Part shown: piece after piece, positions 6,852 to 14,740 of the stretch
How the letters are laid out: each line of letters opens with the position of its first letter
Position numbering within the stretch: position 1 is the first letter of the stretch
From: an uncultured Paenibacillaceae bacterium
Lineage (GTDB): Bacteria > Bacillota > Bacilli > Paenibacillales > DA-C8
Length of the DNA stretch: 28,153 bases
NCBI GenBank assembly: GCA_937957685.1
Contig: CALGAO010000012.1
Coordinates: 1 to 28,153 of the forward strand
Reading direction: 5' to 3'
Program-made: the position numbers and the translations under genes
The notes under the pieces: model-generated
What the model was told of the DNA's origin: nothing
The model's database searches: none
Seen by the model: only the letters and a program-made list of their open reading frames with translations

Positions 6852-7949
6852 ATGTATCATCGCAAGGACACCGTGCCAGTCAAGGTCGGCAATCTGACGA
6901 TCGGCGGCAGCGATGAAGTGATCATTCAGAGCATGTGTACGACGAAGACGGCGGACGTGAAGGCGACGGTCGCCGAGATTCACAGGCTGGAGGAAGCGGG
7001 TTGCCAGCTGGTGCGGGTTACGGTGAACAATGAGGAAGCCGCTCACGCCATCAAGGAGATCAAGAAGCAGATTCATATTCCTCTGGTGGCGGACATTCAT
7101 TTTAACTACAAGCTGGCGCTGATGGCGATCGAGAACGGCATCGACAAGGTGCGGATCAACCCTGGCAACATCGGCAAGCGCGACAAGGTGGAAGCCGTGG
7201 TCAAGGCGTGCAAGGAACGCGGCATCCCGATCCGCATCGGAGTCAATGCCGGCTCGCTGGAGAATCATCTGCTGGAGAAATACGGTTATCCGACGGCGGA
7301 AGCGATGGTGGAAAGCGCCTTGTATCATATCCAGATCCTGGAGGATCTCGACTTCCACGATATCATCGTGTCTCTCAAAGCATCCAACGTGCCGATGGCC
7401 ATCGACGCGTATACGCTCGCTGCGGAGAAATTCCGCTATCCGCTGCACCTCGGGATCACGGAGGCGGGCACGCTGTTCGCCGGCACCGTCAAGAGCGCTG
7501 CCGGGCTGGGCGCGCTGCTGGCGCGCGGTCTCGGGAACACGATGCGCATCAGCCTGAGCGCCGATCCGGTGGAGGAAGTGAAGGTGGCTCGCGAGCTGCT
7601 CAAGTCGTTCGGGCTCATCTCAAATGCGGCCACGCTCATCTCCTGCCCGACCTGCGGACGTCTCGACATTGACCTGTTCCGCATCGCCAATGAGGTGGAG
7701 GAATACATCTCGAAGATCAAGGCCCCGATCAAGGTGTCGGTGCTTGGGTGCGCCGTCAACGGACCGGGCGAGGCGCGCGAAGCGGACATCGGCATCGCCG
7801 GAGGCAGGGGCGAGGGTCTCCTGTTCCGCCACGGCGAGATGATCCGCAAGGTGCCGGAGGCGACGATGGTGGACGAGCTCAAGAAGGAGATCGACGCGAT
7901 CGTTGCCGAGTACGAACGCACCGGAGTCATACCCGGAAGAAGGCATTGA
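6852..7949 (+). CDS. ispG: 4-hydroxy-3-methylbut-2-enyl diphosphate synthase (flavodoxin/ferredoxin type)
   Basis: IspG converts methylerythritol cyclodiphosphate to HMBPP, the next-to-last step of the MEP isoprenoid pathway, using a [4Fe-4S] cluster. The 365-residue protein is a two-domain bacterial IspG: a TIM barrel (about 1-260, with MCTTKTADVKAT and RINPGNIG) and a cluster-binding C-terminal domain. The cluster ligands are present: Cys265 and Cys268 in SCPTCGR, Cys300 in LGCAVNGPGEA, and Glu307 as the fourth ligand. The ribosome site GTGAAGGGG precedes the ATG. It sits between clpX and lonB, a place not seen in B. subtilis, where ispG is separate. I see no functional link to proteolysis; whether a second copy exists elsewhere cannot be judged. 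Confidence 0.97.
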   Translation: MYHRKDTVPVKVGNLTIGGSDEVIIQSMCTTKTADVKATVAEIHRLEEAGCQLVRVTVNNEEAAHAIKEIKKQIHIPLVADIHFNYKLALMAIENGIDKVRINPGNIGKRDKVEAVVKACKERGIPIRIGVNAGSLENHLLEKYGYPTAEAMVESALYHIQILEDLDFHDIIVSLKASNVPMAIDAYTLAAEKFRYPLHLGITEAGTLFAGTVKSAAGLGALLARGLGNTMRISLSADPVEEVKVARELLKSFGLISNAATLISCPTCGRLDIDLFRIANEVEEYISKIKAPIKVSVLGCAVNGPGEAREADIGIAGGRGEGLLFRHGEMIRKVPEATMVDELKKEIDAIVAEYERTGVIPGRRH

Positions 7950-7983
7950 TGCCAGGCGTCGGGGAAAAATCATCCGTTCGCTC

Positions 7984-8013
7984 GACTATCCGCGCAGATA
8001 GAAGGCAATACTA
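7984..8013 (+). promoter_or_regulatory. Possible forespore (sigma-F-like) promoter of lonB
   Basis: GGCAATACTA (8004-8013) fits the sigma-F -10 pattern GGnnAnAnT, with a poor -35 match GACTA (7984-7988) 15 nt upstream. B. subtilis lonB is sigma-F dependent, which makes this worth noting, but the -35 match is only 3 of 5. A CTATAGG direct repeat lies between it and the start. Confidence 0.25.
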
Positions 8014-8057
8014 CCAACTATAGGCGCCCTTACGCGGCTATAGGAGGTAGATGATGG

Positions 8058-9758
8058 ATGAGTGTGACGACCATATTGATGTTGATTCAGCTTTTCTTCG
8101 GCATCGTGATCGGCCTGTACTTCTGGAACCTGCTTCGCAACCAGAAGACCAACCGGATGGCGATCGATCGCGAATCGCGCAAGGAGATGGAGCGCCTGCA
8201 CAAGATGCGGCAGATCCAGCTGACGAAGCCGCTTGCCGAGAAAACGAGGCCAAGCACGCTTGATGATATCGTCGGGCAGAAGGAGGGGCTACGCGCCCTG
8301 AAGGCTGCCCTGTGCGGGCCGAATCCGCAGCATGTGATCATATACGGGCCTCCGGGCGTCGGCAAGACCGCCGCTGCCCGCGTCGTGCTGGAGGAGGCCA
8401 AGAAATCGCCAAGGTCCCCGTTCCAGAAGGACGCGAAATTCGTCGAGGTCGATGCGACGACCGTGCGCTTCGACGAACGCGGCATCGCCGATCCGCTGAT
8501 CGGCTCGGTCCACGATCCGATCTATCAGGGAGCGGGCGCGATGGGTGTGGCCGGCATCCCGCAGCCGAAGCAGGGAGCCGTATCCAAGGCGCACGGAGGG
8601 GTGCTGTTTATCGATGAGATCGGTGAATTGCATCCGGTTCAGATGAATAAATTATTAAAAGTTCTCGAGGACCGCAAGGTGTTCCTCGAGAGCGCTTATT
8701 ATAACTCGGAGGATCCGAATATCCCGAGACATATCCACGATATTTTCCAGAACGGGCTGCCCGCTGATTTCCGGCTCGTGGGAGCAACGACGCGCACGCC
8801 GGAGGAGATACCGCCGGCGATTCGTTCGCGCTGCATGGAGATTTTCTTCCGTCCGCTGACGCCGGACGAGATCGGGGAGATCGCGCTGAAGGCATTCGAC
8901 AAGATCGGCTTCCCGCCCAGCGAGGAGGCGATCAACGTCGTCAAGCGCTATGCGAAGAACGGTCGGGAGGCGGTCAATATCGTGCAGCTCGCTGGCGGGC
9001 TCGCCCTGACCGACAACCGGTCCGAGATCACCCAGGCGGACATCGAGTGGGTGGTGCACAGCAGCCAGCTCTCGCCGCGGCCGGACAGGAAGATCCATCC
9101 GGAACCACGGGTCGGGCTGATCAATGGCCTGGCGGTCTACGGTCCGAACCTCGGCACGCTGCTGGAGATTGAGGTGACGGCGATGCCGGCGGAGCCCGGG
9201 CAAGGCAAGGTGAACCTGACCGGGATCGTGGATGAGGAGGAGATGGGCGGCGGCGCGCGCACGATTCGCCGCAAGAGCATGGCCAAAAGTTCGGTGGAGA
9301 ACGTGATGACCGTGCTGCGCAGGATGGGGCTGAGGCCTCAGGATTATGATCTTCACATCAATTTCCCGGGGGGCGTGCCGATCGACGGACCTTCCGCAGG
9401 CATCGCGCTCGCCACCGCCATCGCTTCGGCCATCACCAACAGACCGATCGACAATGAGCTGGCGATGACCGGGGAGGTCAGCATCCATGGCAAGGTGAAG
9501 CCCGTCGGCGGCATCGTGGCCAAGGTGGAGGCCGCCCTGCAGGCAGGCGCGCGCAAGGTCATCATCCCGAAGGACAACTGGCAGGAGCTGTTCGGCGAGT
9601 ACGAGTCGCTCCAGATTCATCCGGTGGAGACCATCGAGGAGGTCCTGGGCATGGCTCTCGGTTTCGAGCGCGTGGAGAAGGCGGCGGAGCTTCCCGCGGC
9701 CAGCGGAGATCTGATGATAGCGCCGGCTGTTCCGCTGCTGCACATCAGGCAGGACTAG
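8058..9758 (+). CDS. lonB: LonB, membrane-anchored ATP-dependent protease of sporulating Firmicutes
   Basis: A 566-residue Lon-type AAA+ protease that in B. subtilis is made in the forespore. It starts with one membrane helix (about residues 4-24, ending GIVIGLYFWNLL), followed by a charged segment. The AAA+ module has Walker A GPPGVGKT at about 97-104 and Walker B LFIDEIGE, plus IRSRCMEIFF around the arginine finger. The C-terminal Lon peptidase domain has catalytic Ser446 (IDGPSAGIA) and Lys489 (GGIVAKVEAA). It lacks the long N-terminal substrate domain of LonA, as expected for LonB. I chose the ATG at 8058 because it restores the family N-terminus and has AGGAGG 10 nt upstream; an ATG at 8051 is in another frame. 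lonB-lonA order matches B. subtilis. Confidence 0.96.
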   Translation: MSVTTILMLIQLFFGIVIGLYFWNLLRNQKTNRMAIDRESRKEMERLHKMRQIQLTKPLAEKTRPSTLDDIVGQKEGLRALKAALCGPNPQHVIIYGPPGVGKTAAARVVLEEAKKSPRSPFQKDAKFVEVDATTVRFDERGIADPLIGSVHDPIYQGAGAMGVAGIPQPKQGAVSKAHGGVLFIDEIGELHPVQMNKLLKVLEDRKVFLESAYYNSEDPNIPRHIHDIFQNGLPADFRLVGATTRTPEEIPPAIRSRCMEIFFRPLTPDEIGEIALKAFDKIGFPPSEEAINVVKRYAKNGREAVNIVQLAGGLALTDNRSEITQADIEWVVHSSQLSPRPDRKIHPEPRVGLINGLAVYGPNLGTLLEIEVTAMPAEPGQGKVNLTGIVDEEEMGGGARTIRRKSMAKSSVENVMTVLRRMGLRPQDYDLHINFPGGVPIDGPSAGIALATAIASAITNRPIDNELAMTGEVSIHGKVKPVGGIVAKVEAALQAGARKVIIPKDNWQELFGEYESLQIHPVETIEEVLGMALGFERVEKAAELPAASGDLMIAPAVPLLHIRQD

Positions 9759-9774
9759 GGCCCTGCGCAGGAAT

Positions 9775-9803
9775 TTGGTATTTGCCCGCACATCTGATAG
9801 AAT
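9775..9803 (+). promoter_or_regulatory. Promoter of lonA
   Basis: TTGGTA (9775-9780), a 17-nt spacer and TAGAAT (9798-9803) lie just after lonB. Transcription from here gives a leader of about 180 nt containing a stable hairpin. No CtsR heptads are visible. Confidence 0.55.
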
Positions 9804-9853
9804 GGTTAATACCACTTGCATCCGTTTGATTGTCATTATGTGCATCAGGATAC

Positions 9854-9879
9854 GCAGGCCATACCAGGCTGTGGCCTGC
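9854..9879 (+). promoter_or_regulatory. Hairpin in the lonA leader
   Basis: GCAGGCCA (9854-9861) and TGGCCTGC (9872-9879) form a perfect 8-bp GC-rich stem with a 10-nt loop, about 110 nt before the lonA start. GACTTTTGG follows, so termination would be weak. It could be an attenuator, an mRNA-stability element or a DNA operator. Confidence 0.45.
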
Positions 9880-9992
9880 GACTTTTGGACCAGGTGCCAG
9901 AGCAGGAACTGTTGGCGTCCTTAAGGACAGAAGGAAACTTGGCGGAGTAGACATTTTTTCGTATGGAGAGGCAGACAGGGAGGTGCTGGAGG

Positions 9993-12347
9993 ATGGGACT
10001 ATTGAGAAGCAAGGAGAAACGATTGCCTCTGCTGCCGTTGAGGGGGCTGTTGGTCTATCCGACGATGGTTCTTCATCTTGACGTAGGGAGAGAAAGATCG
10101 GTCAAGGCGTTGGAGAAGGCCATGGTCGACGAGAACCTGATTCTGCTGGCCTCGCAGTCTGAGGTGAATATCGAGGAGCCCAAGGAGGATGACATCTACA
10201 AGGTCGGCACGATCTCCAAGGTGCGCCAGATGCTGAAGCTTCCGAACGGCACGATCAGGGTGCTCGTCGAGGGTGTCGTCAGGGCGCGCATCCTCAGCTT
10301 CATCGACAACTCGGATTATTATGAAGTTGTCGTGCAGGAGCTGCCGGAGACCCAGACGCATGCGCCGGAGGTTGACGCGCTCATGCGCTCGGTTCTGACC
10401 CAATTCGAGAATTATATCAGTCTCTCCAAGAAGATCACCCCGGAGACGCTGACGACCGTTGCGGATATCGAGGAGCCGGGCCGTCTGGCTGACGTGATCT
10501 GCAGCCATCTGTCGCTGAAGCTCAGGGACAAACAGGAGATCCTGGAGACGATCGATGTGCGGGAGCGTCTCGAGAAGCTGCTCACCCTGCTGAACAACGA
10601 GCAGGAAGTGCTCGAGCTGGAGCGGAAGATCGGCCAGCGCGTCAAGAAGCAGATGGAGAAGACGCAGAAGGAATACTACCTGCGCGAGCAGATGAAAGCC
10701 ATCCAGAAGGAGCTCGGGGAGAAGGAAGGGCGCGTTCACGAGATCGAGGAGCTGCGCAACCAGCTGAAGGAAGCGGCGCTGCCTGAGAAGGTGCACGAGA
10801 AGGTTGAGAAGGAGATCGACCGTCTGGAGAAAATGCCGAACGCTTCGGCCGAAGGCAGCGTCATTCGGACTTATATCGATTGGCTGCTTCATCTGCCCTG
10901 GAACAATTCGACCGAGGATGATCTGGATCTGAAGAAAGCGGAGGAAGTGTTGAACGAGGATCACTACGGTCTGGACAAACCCAAGGAGCGGGTGCTTGAG
11001 TATCTGGCCGTGCAGCAGTTGGTCAAGAAGCTCAAGGGACCGATCCTCTGCCTGGTCGGACCGCCAGGCGTCGGCAAGACCTCGATCGCCCGCTCGATCG
11101 CCCGCTCTCTCGGCCGCAAGTTCGTCCGCATCTCGCTGGGCGGCGTGCGTGACGAAGCGGAGATTCGCGGTCACCGCAGAACATACGTCGGAGCGATGCC
11201 AGGTCGCATCATCCAGGGGATCAAGAACGCCGGCAGCAATAATCCCGTTCTTTTATTAGATGAGATTGACAAGATGTCGATGGATTTCCGGGGCGATCCG
11301 GCATCCGCCCTGCTGGAGGTGCTGGATCCCGAGCAGAACAATGCCTTCAGCGATCACTATATCGAAGTGCCGTTTGACCTGTCGAAGGTGATGTTCATCA
11401 CGACGGCCAACGCGGTTCACAATATCCCGCGCCCCTTGCTCGATCGCATGGAGGTGCTGTATATCTCCGGCTATACCGAACTGGAGAAGCTGCAGATCGC
11501 GAAGCGTTACCTGGTGCCCAAACAGATGAAGGAGCATGGCCTGGAACCGGGCGTGCTGGAGATCGATGAGGCTTGTCTGACCAAGGTCATCCGGGAATAC
11601 ACGAGGGAAGCCGGCGTGCGCAATCTGGAGCAGCAGATCGCCGCTCTCTGCCGCAAGACGGCAAGGCAGATCGTCTCGGGTGAAGTGAAGTCGATCACGA
11701 TCACCGCTGATCAGCTGCCGGATTATCTCGGTCCGGTCAAATACCGCTACGGACTCGCCGAGGATCAGGATCAGGTCGGCGCGGTGACAGGTCTCGCCTG
11801 GACGGAGGTCGGCGGCGACACGCTGGTCATCGAAGTGTCGATCGTGCCGGGCAAAGGCAATCTGACGCTCACCGGCAAGCTCGGCGACGTGATGAAGGAG
11901 TCGGCGCAGGCCGCCTTCAGCTACACGAGATCACGCGTGAAGGAGCTGGGCATCGAGCCCGACTTCCATGAGAAGAACGACATTCATATCCATATCCCGG
12001 AAGGCGCCATTCCGAAGGACGGACCGTCCGCCGGCATCACGATCGCCACGGCGCTCATCTCCGCCCTGACGAATATCCCGGCGCGCGTCGAGGTGGCGAT
12101 GACCGGAGAGATCACGCTGCGCGGCCGGGTGCTGCCGATCGGCGGACTCAAGGAGAAGTCGCTGGCCGCCCATCGGGCCGGCATCCGGAAAGTGCTGCTG
12201 CCCAAGGACAATGAGAAGGACCTGGCCGATATCCCGGACAGCGTGAAGCAGGACATGGAGTTCGTCACCGTCAGCCACATGGACGAGGTGCTGGAGCACG
12301 CGCTGGTCAGGCTACCCGCGCTCAAGGAAAGTGTGGATGTATCATGA
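9993..12347 (+). CDS. lon: LonA, ATP-dependent serine protease
   Basis: The cytosolic housekeeping Lon protease; it degrades misfolded and selected regulatory proteins. From the start chosen here it is 784 residues (typical 770-810). The N-terminal substrate domain starts with LPLLPLRGLLVYPTMVLHLD, followed by a coiled region (REQMKAIQKELGEKEG). The AAA+ domain carries GPPGVGKT and LLLDEIDKMS, and the peptidase domain has the Ser-Lys dyad Ser679 (KDGPSAGIT) and Lys722 (GGLKEKS). I chose the ATG at 9993 because GGGAGGTG sits 8 nt upstream and the encoded N-terminus matches LonA; an in-frame ATG at 9963 lacks a good site. ysxC overlaps its end by 4 bp, so the two are translationally coupled. 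A separate promoter and long leader suggest independent control from lonB. Confidence 0.98.
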   Translation: MGLLRSKEKRLPLLPLRGLLVYPTMVLHLDVGRERSVKALEKAMVDENLILLASQSEVNIEEPKEDDIYKVGTISKVRQMLKLPNGTIRVLVEGVVRARILSFIDNSDYYEVVVQELPETQTHAPEVDALMRSVLTQFENYISLSKKITPETLTTVADIEEPGRLADVICSHLSLKLRDKQEILETIDVRERLEKLLTLLNNEQEVLELERKIGQRVKKQMEKTQKEYYLREQMKAIQKELGEKEGRVHEIEELRNQLKEAALPEKVHEKVEKEIDRLEKMPNASAEGSVIRTYIDWLLHLPWNNSTEDDLDLKKAEEVLNEDHYGLDKPKERVLEYLAVQQLVKKLKGPILCLVGPPGVGKTSIARSIARSLGRKFVRISLGGVRDEAEIRGHRRTYVGAMPGRIIQGIKNAGSNNPVLLLDEIDKMSMDFRGDPASALLEVLDPEQNNAFSDHYIEVPFDLSKVMFITTANAVHNIPRPLLDRMEVLYISGYTELEKLQIAKRYLVPKQMKEHGLEPGVLEIDEACLTKVIREYTREAGVRNLEQQIAALCRKTARQIVSGEVKSITITADQLPDYLGPVKYRYGLAEDQDQVGAVTGLAWTEVGGDTLVIEVSIVPGKGNLTLTGKLGDVMKESAQAAFSYTRSRVKELGIEPDFHEKNDIHIHIPEGAIPKDGPSAGITIATALISALTNIPARVEVAMTGEITLRGRVLPIGGLKEKSLAAHRAGIRKVLLPKDNEKDLADIPDSVKQDMEFVTVSHMDEVLEHALVRLPALKESVDVS

Positions 12348-12979
12348 AGATTACCAGTGCGGAATTTATCATCAGCGCAGCCCATCAGAAACAGCTGCCC
12401 GCCGATGCCCTGCCGGAGATAGCGCTGGCGGGGCGCTCCAATGTCGGCAAGTCCTCGCTCATCAATCGCATGCTGGGCCGCAAGAATCTGGCCCGCACCA
12501 GCTCGGTGCCCGGCAAGACGCAGACGCTCAATTACTACCGGGTCAACGGGGAGCTGTATTTCGTTGACCTTCCGGGCTATGGTTATGCCAAGGTATCCAA
12601 GGCGCAGCGCGCTTCCTGGGGCAAGCTGATCGAAAGCTATCTGCTTGGCCGCGAGCATCTGAAGCTGGTGCTGCAGATCGTCGATCTGAGGCATCCGCCA
12701 ACCGCTGACGACTGCGCCATGTTTGAATGGCTGAGGCATTATGACATTCCGACCATCGTCGTCGCCACCAAGGCTGACAAAGTGCCGAAAACGCATATTC
12801 CACGCCATCTGAAGGCGGTCCGGGAGAGGCTGGAGCTGAACGGGGAGTCCTCTGCCCTGGTCACGTTCTCATCCGAGACAGGTTTGGGCAGGGATGAGCT
12901 CTGGGGCCTCATTCAGCAATTCATTCCTCATGCGTCTAAGTCTGATACCTTCGAATCAAATCAGGAGCATTCCTCATAA
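12344..12979 (+). CDS. ysxC: YsxC/EngB, ribosome-assembly GTPase
   Basis: A TrmE-Era-type GTPase needed for late assembly of the 50S subunit. The 211-residue protein has all G motifs in order: G1 GRSNVGKS (30-37), the G2 region with conserved threonines near 58-61 (GKTQT), G3 DLPGYG (75-80), G4 TKAD (142-145) and a G5-like TFSSETG near 173-180. Length is near the usual 195-210, with a short polar C-terminal tail. The start ATG overlaps the lonA stop (ATGA), and AAGGAAAG in the lonA end acts as ribosome site. The lon-ysxC coupling is the same as in B. subtilis. No terminator is obvious in the 166 bp that follow. Confidence 0.97.
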   Translation: MKITSAEFIISAAHQKQLPADALPEIALAGRSNVGKSSLINRMLGRKNLARTSSVPGKTQTLNYYRVNGELYFVDLPGYGYAKVSKAQRASWGKLIESYLLGREHLKLVLQIVDLRHPPTADDCAMFEWLRHYDIPTIVVATKADKVPKTHIPRHLKAVRERLELNGESSALVTFSSETGLGRDELWGLIQQFIPHASKSDTFESNQEHSS

Positions 12980-13145
12980 TTCTGTGATCAAAACGCTTCA
13001 ATAAGACGGAATATCCCGTAATTTGCTGAAATATCGAGATCGGACGGCAGGAAATATGTCTGGCAGGTATTGTATACTAAAATTGCAGCGTATGATTGGA
13101 TGCGCTTGCTGTTGCTGTTTCAGACAATAGAATCGAGGGATATTT

Positions 13146-13733
13146 ATGGCTAAGCGGTTAGCGACAGAATATGTCAAAACCCACATCCGTCTGACGGAAG
13201 CCGAAATGATCAAGTTTGTTGAGTTGTTCAGAGAGCATGATATTCACATCCAGGTCCGAGTGTTCGACAATGGCAATCAGGAGGTTGTGCTGGAATACGG
13301 CGATGAGCCGGAAGTGACGTTGAACTTTGAACATCTCGATGATGATTATGTGTTTGAAGGGGCGTGCAGCTTTTTCGAGCTGGCGCCGGCCAACGCGATG
13401 CGCAAGGCGATCTCGATGTTCCGGGGTTCCGCGATTGCACGTCGCCATTATGGCAGCTTCTATATGGAATACCGGTACGAGAACGGGGCGGTCGACAGCA
13501 TCACGGAATTCAGACCGGACGGCTCCGAACGGTTCGTATACCGGTACCGCAACAGGCTTGCCGAGCTGCAGGAAGTCTTCGAGCGGACGGACATTGAAGA
13601 GAGCATCGCCCAGGTCAGGGAAGAGATCAATCAGCTGCTGGATATCCGAAGAAGCATCGACCGCAGCCGATTGAAGGAACTGGACGATCGACTGGCGATG
13701 TTATCCCGCCGTTTGTTCGCACTGGAAGCCTGA
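13146..13733 (+). CDS. Conserved protein of unknown function
   Basis: A 195-residue soluble protein without signal peptide or membrane span. Residues 1-130 look alpha/beta, with strand-like segments (IHIQVRVFDNGNQEVVLEYG, YGSFYMEYRYENGAVD). Residues 135-195 are a charged helical coiled coil (ELQEVFERTDIEESIAQVRE, then RLAMLSRRLFAL). I recall relatives in Paenibacillus annotated loosely as 'non-ribosomal peptide synthetase module', but nothing here resembles an adenylation, condensation or carrier domain (no GGHS/DSL-type serine motif), so that name should not be copied. The start is supported by GAGGGA; a TATACT box at 13073-13078 is a possible -10. A strong terminator follows, so it is probably monocistronic. 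In B. subtilis this slot, between ysxC and hemA, holds the membrane gene ysxD. Confidence 0.8.
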   Translation: MAKRLATEYVKTHIRLTEAEMIKFVELFREHDIHIQVRVFDNGNQEVVLEYGDEPEVTLNFEHLDDDYVFEGACSFFELAPANAMRKAISMFRGSAIARRHYGSFYMEYRYENGAVDSITEFRPDGSERFVYRYRNRLAELQEVFERTDIEESIAQVREEINQLLDIRRSIDRSRLKELDDRLAMLSRRLFALEA

Positions 13734-13747
13734 CAGGATACATGGAG

Positions 13748-13785
13748 AGCCGCATGGGCTGAGATTCAGCCTGTGCGGCTTTTTC
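13748..13785 (+). terminator. Terminator after the unknown gene
   Basis: AGCCGCATGGGCTG pairs imperfectly with CAGCCTGTGCGGCT and is followed by TTTTTCTG. It is a strong intrinsic terminator about 15 bp after the stop codon. Confidence 0.88.
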
Positions 13786-13961
13786 TGTGGCCTCAAGCGG
13801 CAGGTTATGGCGAGGGGATCGGGGAGGCTGGCATGCCGTCCTCCGCCTCTCTCAGGATTTCCCTTCGCAGGCAATCGCGAGTGCGCATCCGGGTGTGCGC
13901 CTCAGCCCGGAAGCCCGGCTGACCCGCAGAAACCAGCTCCGTCGGACTGGAAAAAAAACTG
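13786..13961. other. GC-rich spacer without a gene
   Basis: Short open frames on both strands have no ribosome site or recognisable domain. The stretch holds small hairpins (GCGCA/TGTGC near 13882-13898 and TCAGCC/GGCTGA at 13902-13922) and ends in an A8 run (13951-13958). It lies upstream of the speD promoter candidate, so these are not part of the leader. Confidence 0.4.
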
Positions 13962-13990
13962 TTGCATTTATGTGTGATAGATGTTATTTT
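13962..13990 (+). promoter_or_regulatory. Candidate promoter of speD
   Basis: TTGCAT (13962-13967), a 17-nt spacer and TATTTT (13985-13990). A start near 13997 would put the folded leader at 14007 within the first few nucleotides of the transcript. A TTGACA at 13999 has no -10 partner. Confidence 0.4.
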
Positions 13991-14006
13991 TATTTTCGTT
14001 GACAAT

Positions 14007-14081
14007 TAGGAACCAGGATTCACTCAGGACAATTATGTTGCGAGAGATTATTCCCTCGAGAAGTGAATGACGTAGGTCCTA
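14007..14081 (+). promoter_or_regulatory. Candidate structured 5' leader RNA of speD
   Basis: Three nested helices can form. TAGGAACC (14007-14014) pairs with GGTCCTA (14075-14081) as 7 bp with one bulged A. ATTCACT (14018-14024) pairs with AGTGAAT (14062-14068) as a perfect 7 bp. CGAG (14041-14044) pairs with CTCG (14055-14058) as an apical stem. The module ends 47 nt before the speD start. It matches no SAM, SAH or polyamine-related riboswitch that I can recall, and there is no T run, so control at translation or RNA stability would be more likely than termination. The structure is read by eye; covariation is untested. Confidence 0.4.
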
Positions 14082-14128
14082 GCGGATGAAATTCCAAACA
14101 TTTTATTCCTAGGAAGGGGGAACCGAGA

Positions 14129-14530
14129 GTGGAATATTCAACTTTCGGAAGGCATGTTGCTGTTGATACTTGGGGAATTCAGTTTGAGAAGTTGAACGAT
14201 CCTGACTGGCTTCAGGCACAGATGGTTGAAGCGGCGGAAGCTTCCGGCGCGACCGTCCTGTCCGTTCAGGCCAGGCAGTTTGAACCACAAGGCGCCACAG
14301 TGCTTGTGATGCTGTCGGAAAGTCATCTCTCGATTCATACGTATCCTGAGAGAGGTTTCGCGGCGATTGATTGTTACACTTGCGGTCAAACGGTTGATCC
14401 GCAGGTGGCGATTGATCACCTGGTTGCGGTCCTTCAACCAACGAAGACCTACGCGAAGAAGCTCATTCGCGGTGTGGGCGAGATGACGGTGGAAGAACCG
14501 GTTATTCGCACGGTTGAGCTCATCAGGTAA
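14129..14530 (+). CDS. speD: S-adenosylmethionine decarboxylase proenzyme (short bacterial type, SpeH)
   Basis: It makes decarboxylated SAM, the aminopropyl donor for spermidine synthesis. The 133-residue proenzyme is the short class typical of Bacillus and Thermotoga. It self-cleaves between Glu64 and Ser65 in LSESHLSIHTYPE, turning Ser65 into the pyruvoyl group; His70 and Cys85 (DCYTCG) match the processing and catalytic residues. The start is a GTG at 14129 with AGGAAGGGGG 8 nt upstream; no ATG fits. The gene stands alone between terminators, with no spermidine synthase or arginine decarboxylase nearby, so it is likely controlled on its own, perhaps through the leader at 14007-14081. Confidence 0.97.
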   Translation: MEYSTFGRHVAVDTWGIQFEKLNDPDWLQAQMVEAAEASGATVLSVQARQFEPQGATVLVMLSESHLSIHTYPERGFAAIDCYTCGQTVDPQVAIDHLVAVLQPTKTYAKKLIRGVGEMTVEEPVIRTVELIR

Positions 14531-14575
14531 GGCATGGGAAAGCCATGCATATGACAGGCCAATAGGCATCCAATG

Positions 14576-14620
14576 AGGCTGTTTGCGAAGTCGTCCGAAG
14601 CGACTCGAAACAGCCTTTTC
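14576..14620 (+). terminator. Terminator after speD
   Basis: AGGCTGTTT (14576-14584) pairs with AAACAGCCT (14608-14616), with an inner GTCG/CGAC-type stem, then TTTTC. It is a strong intrinsic terminator. Confidence 0.88.
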
Positions 14621-14740
14621 ATCAATCATCAGCATGTTCATCATTTCTGATGCTGATCTTCCATACAATGACCTTAGGCGGGCCTTGTCTGGCGCGGGCT
14701 CGCGCCGAGGCTCAAGGTGATGGAAGGGGGCACGCATCGG

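Noticed and set aside
3122..12808. Long open frames on the minus strand opposite tig, clpX, lonB, lonA and ysxC (200-440 codons)
   Set aside because: They are shadows of GC-rich coding sequence: no ribosome sites, leucine/arginine/histidine-rich low-information translations, and fully covered by well-identified plus-strand genes.
13787..14005. Overlapping short open frames on both strands between the unknown gene and speD
   Set aside because: Neither has a ribosome site or recognisable domain; both overlap the speD promoter region.
13999..14027. TTGACA as -35 box of a speD promoter
   Set aside because: No -10-like hexamer is found 16-18 nt downstream; TTGCAT/TATTTT just upstream fits better.
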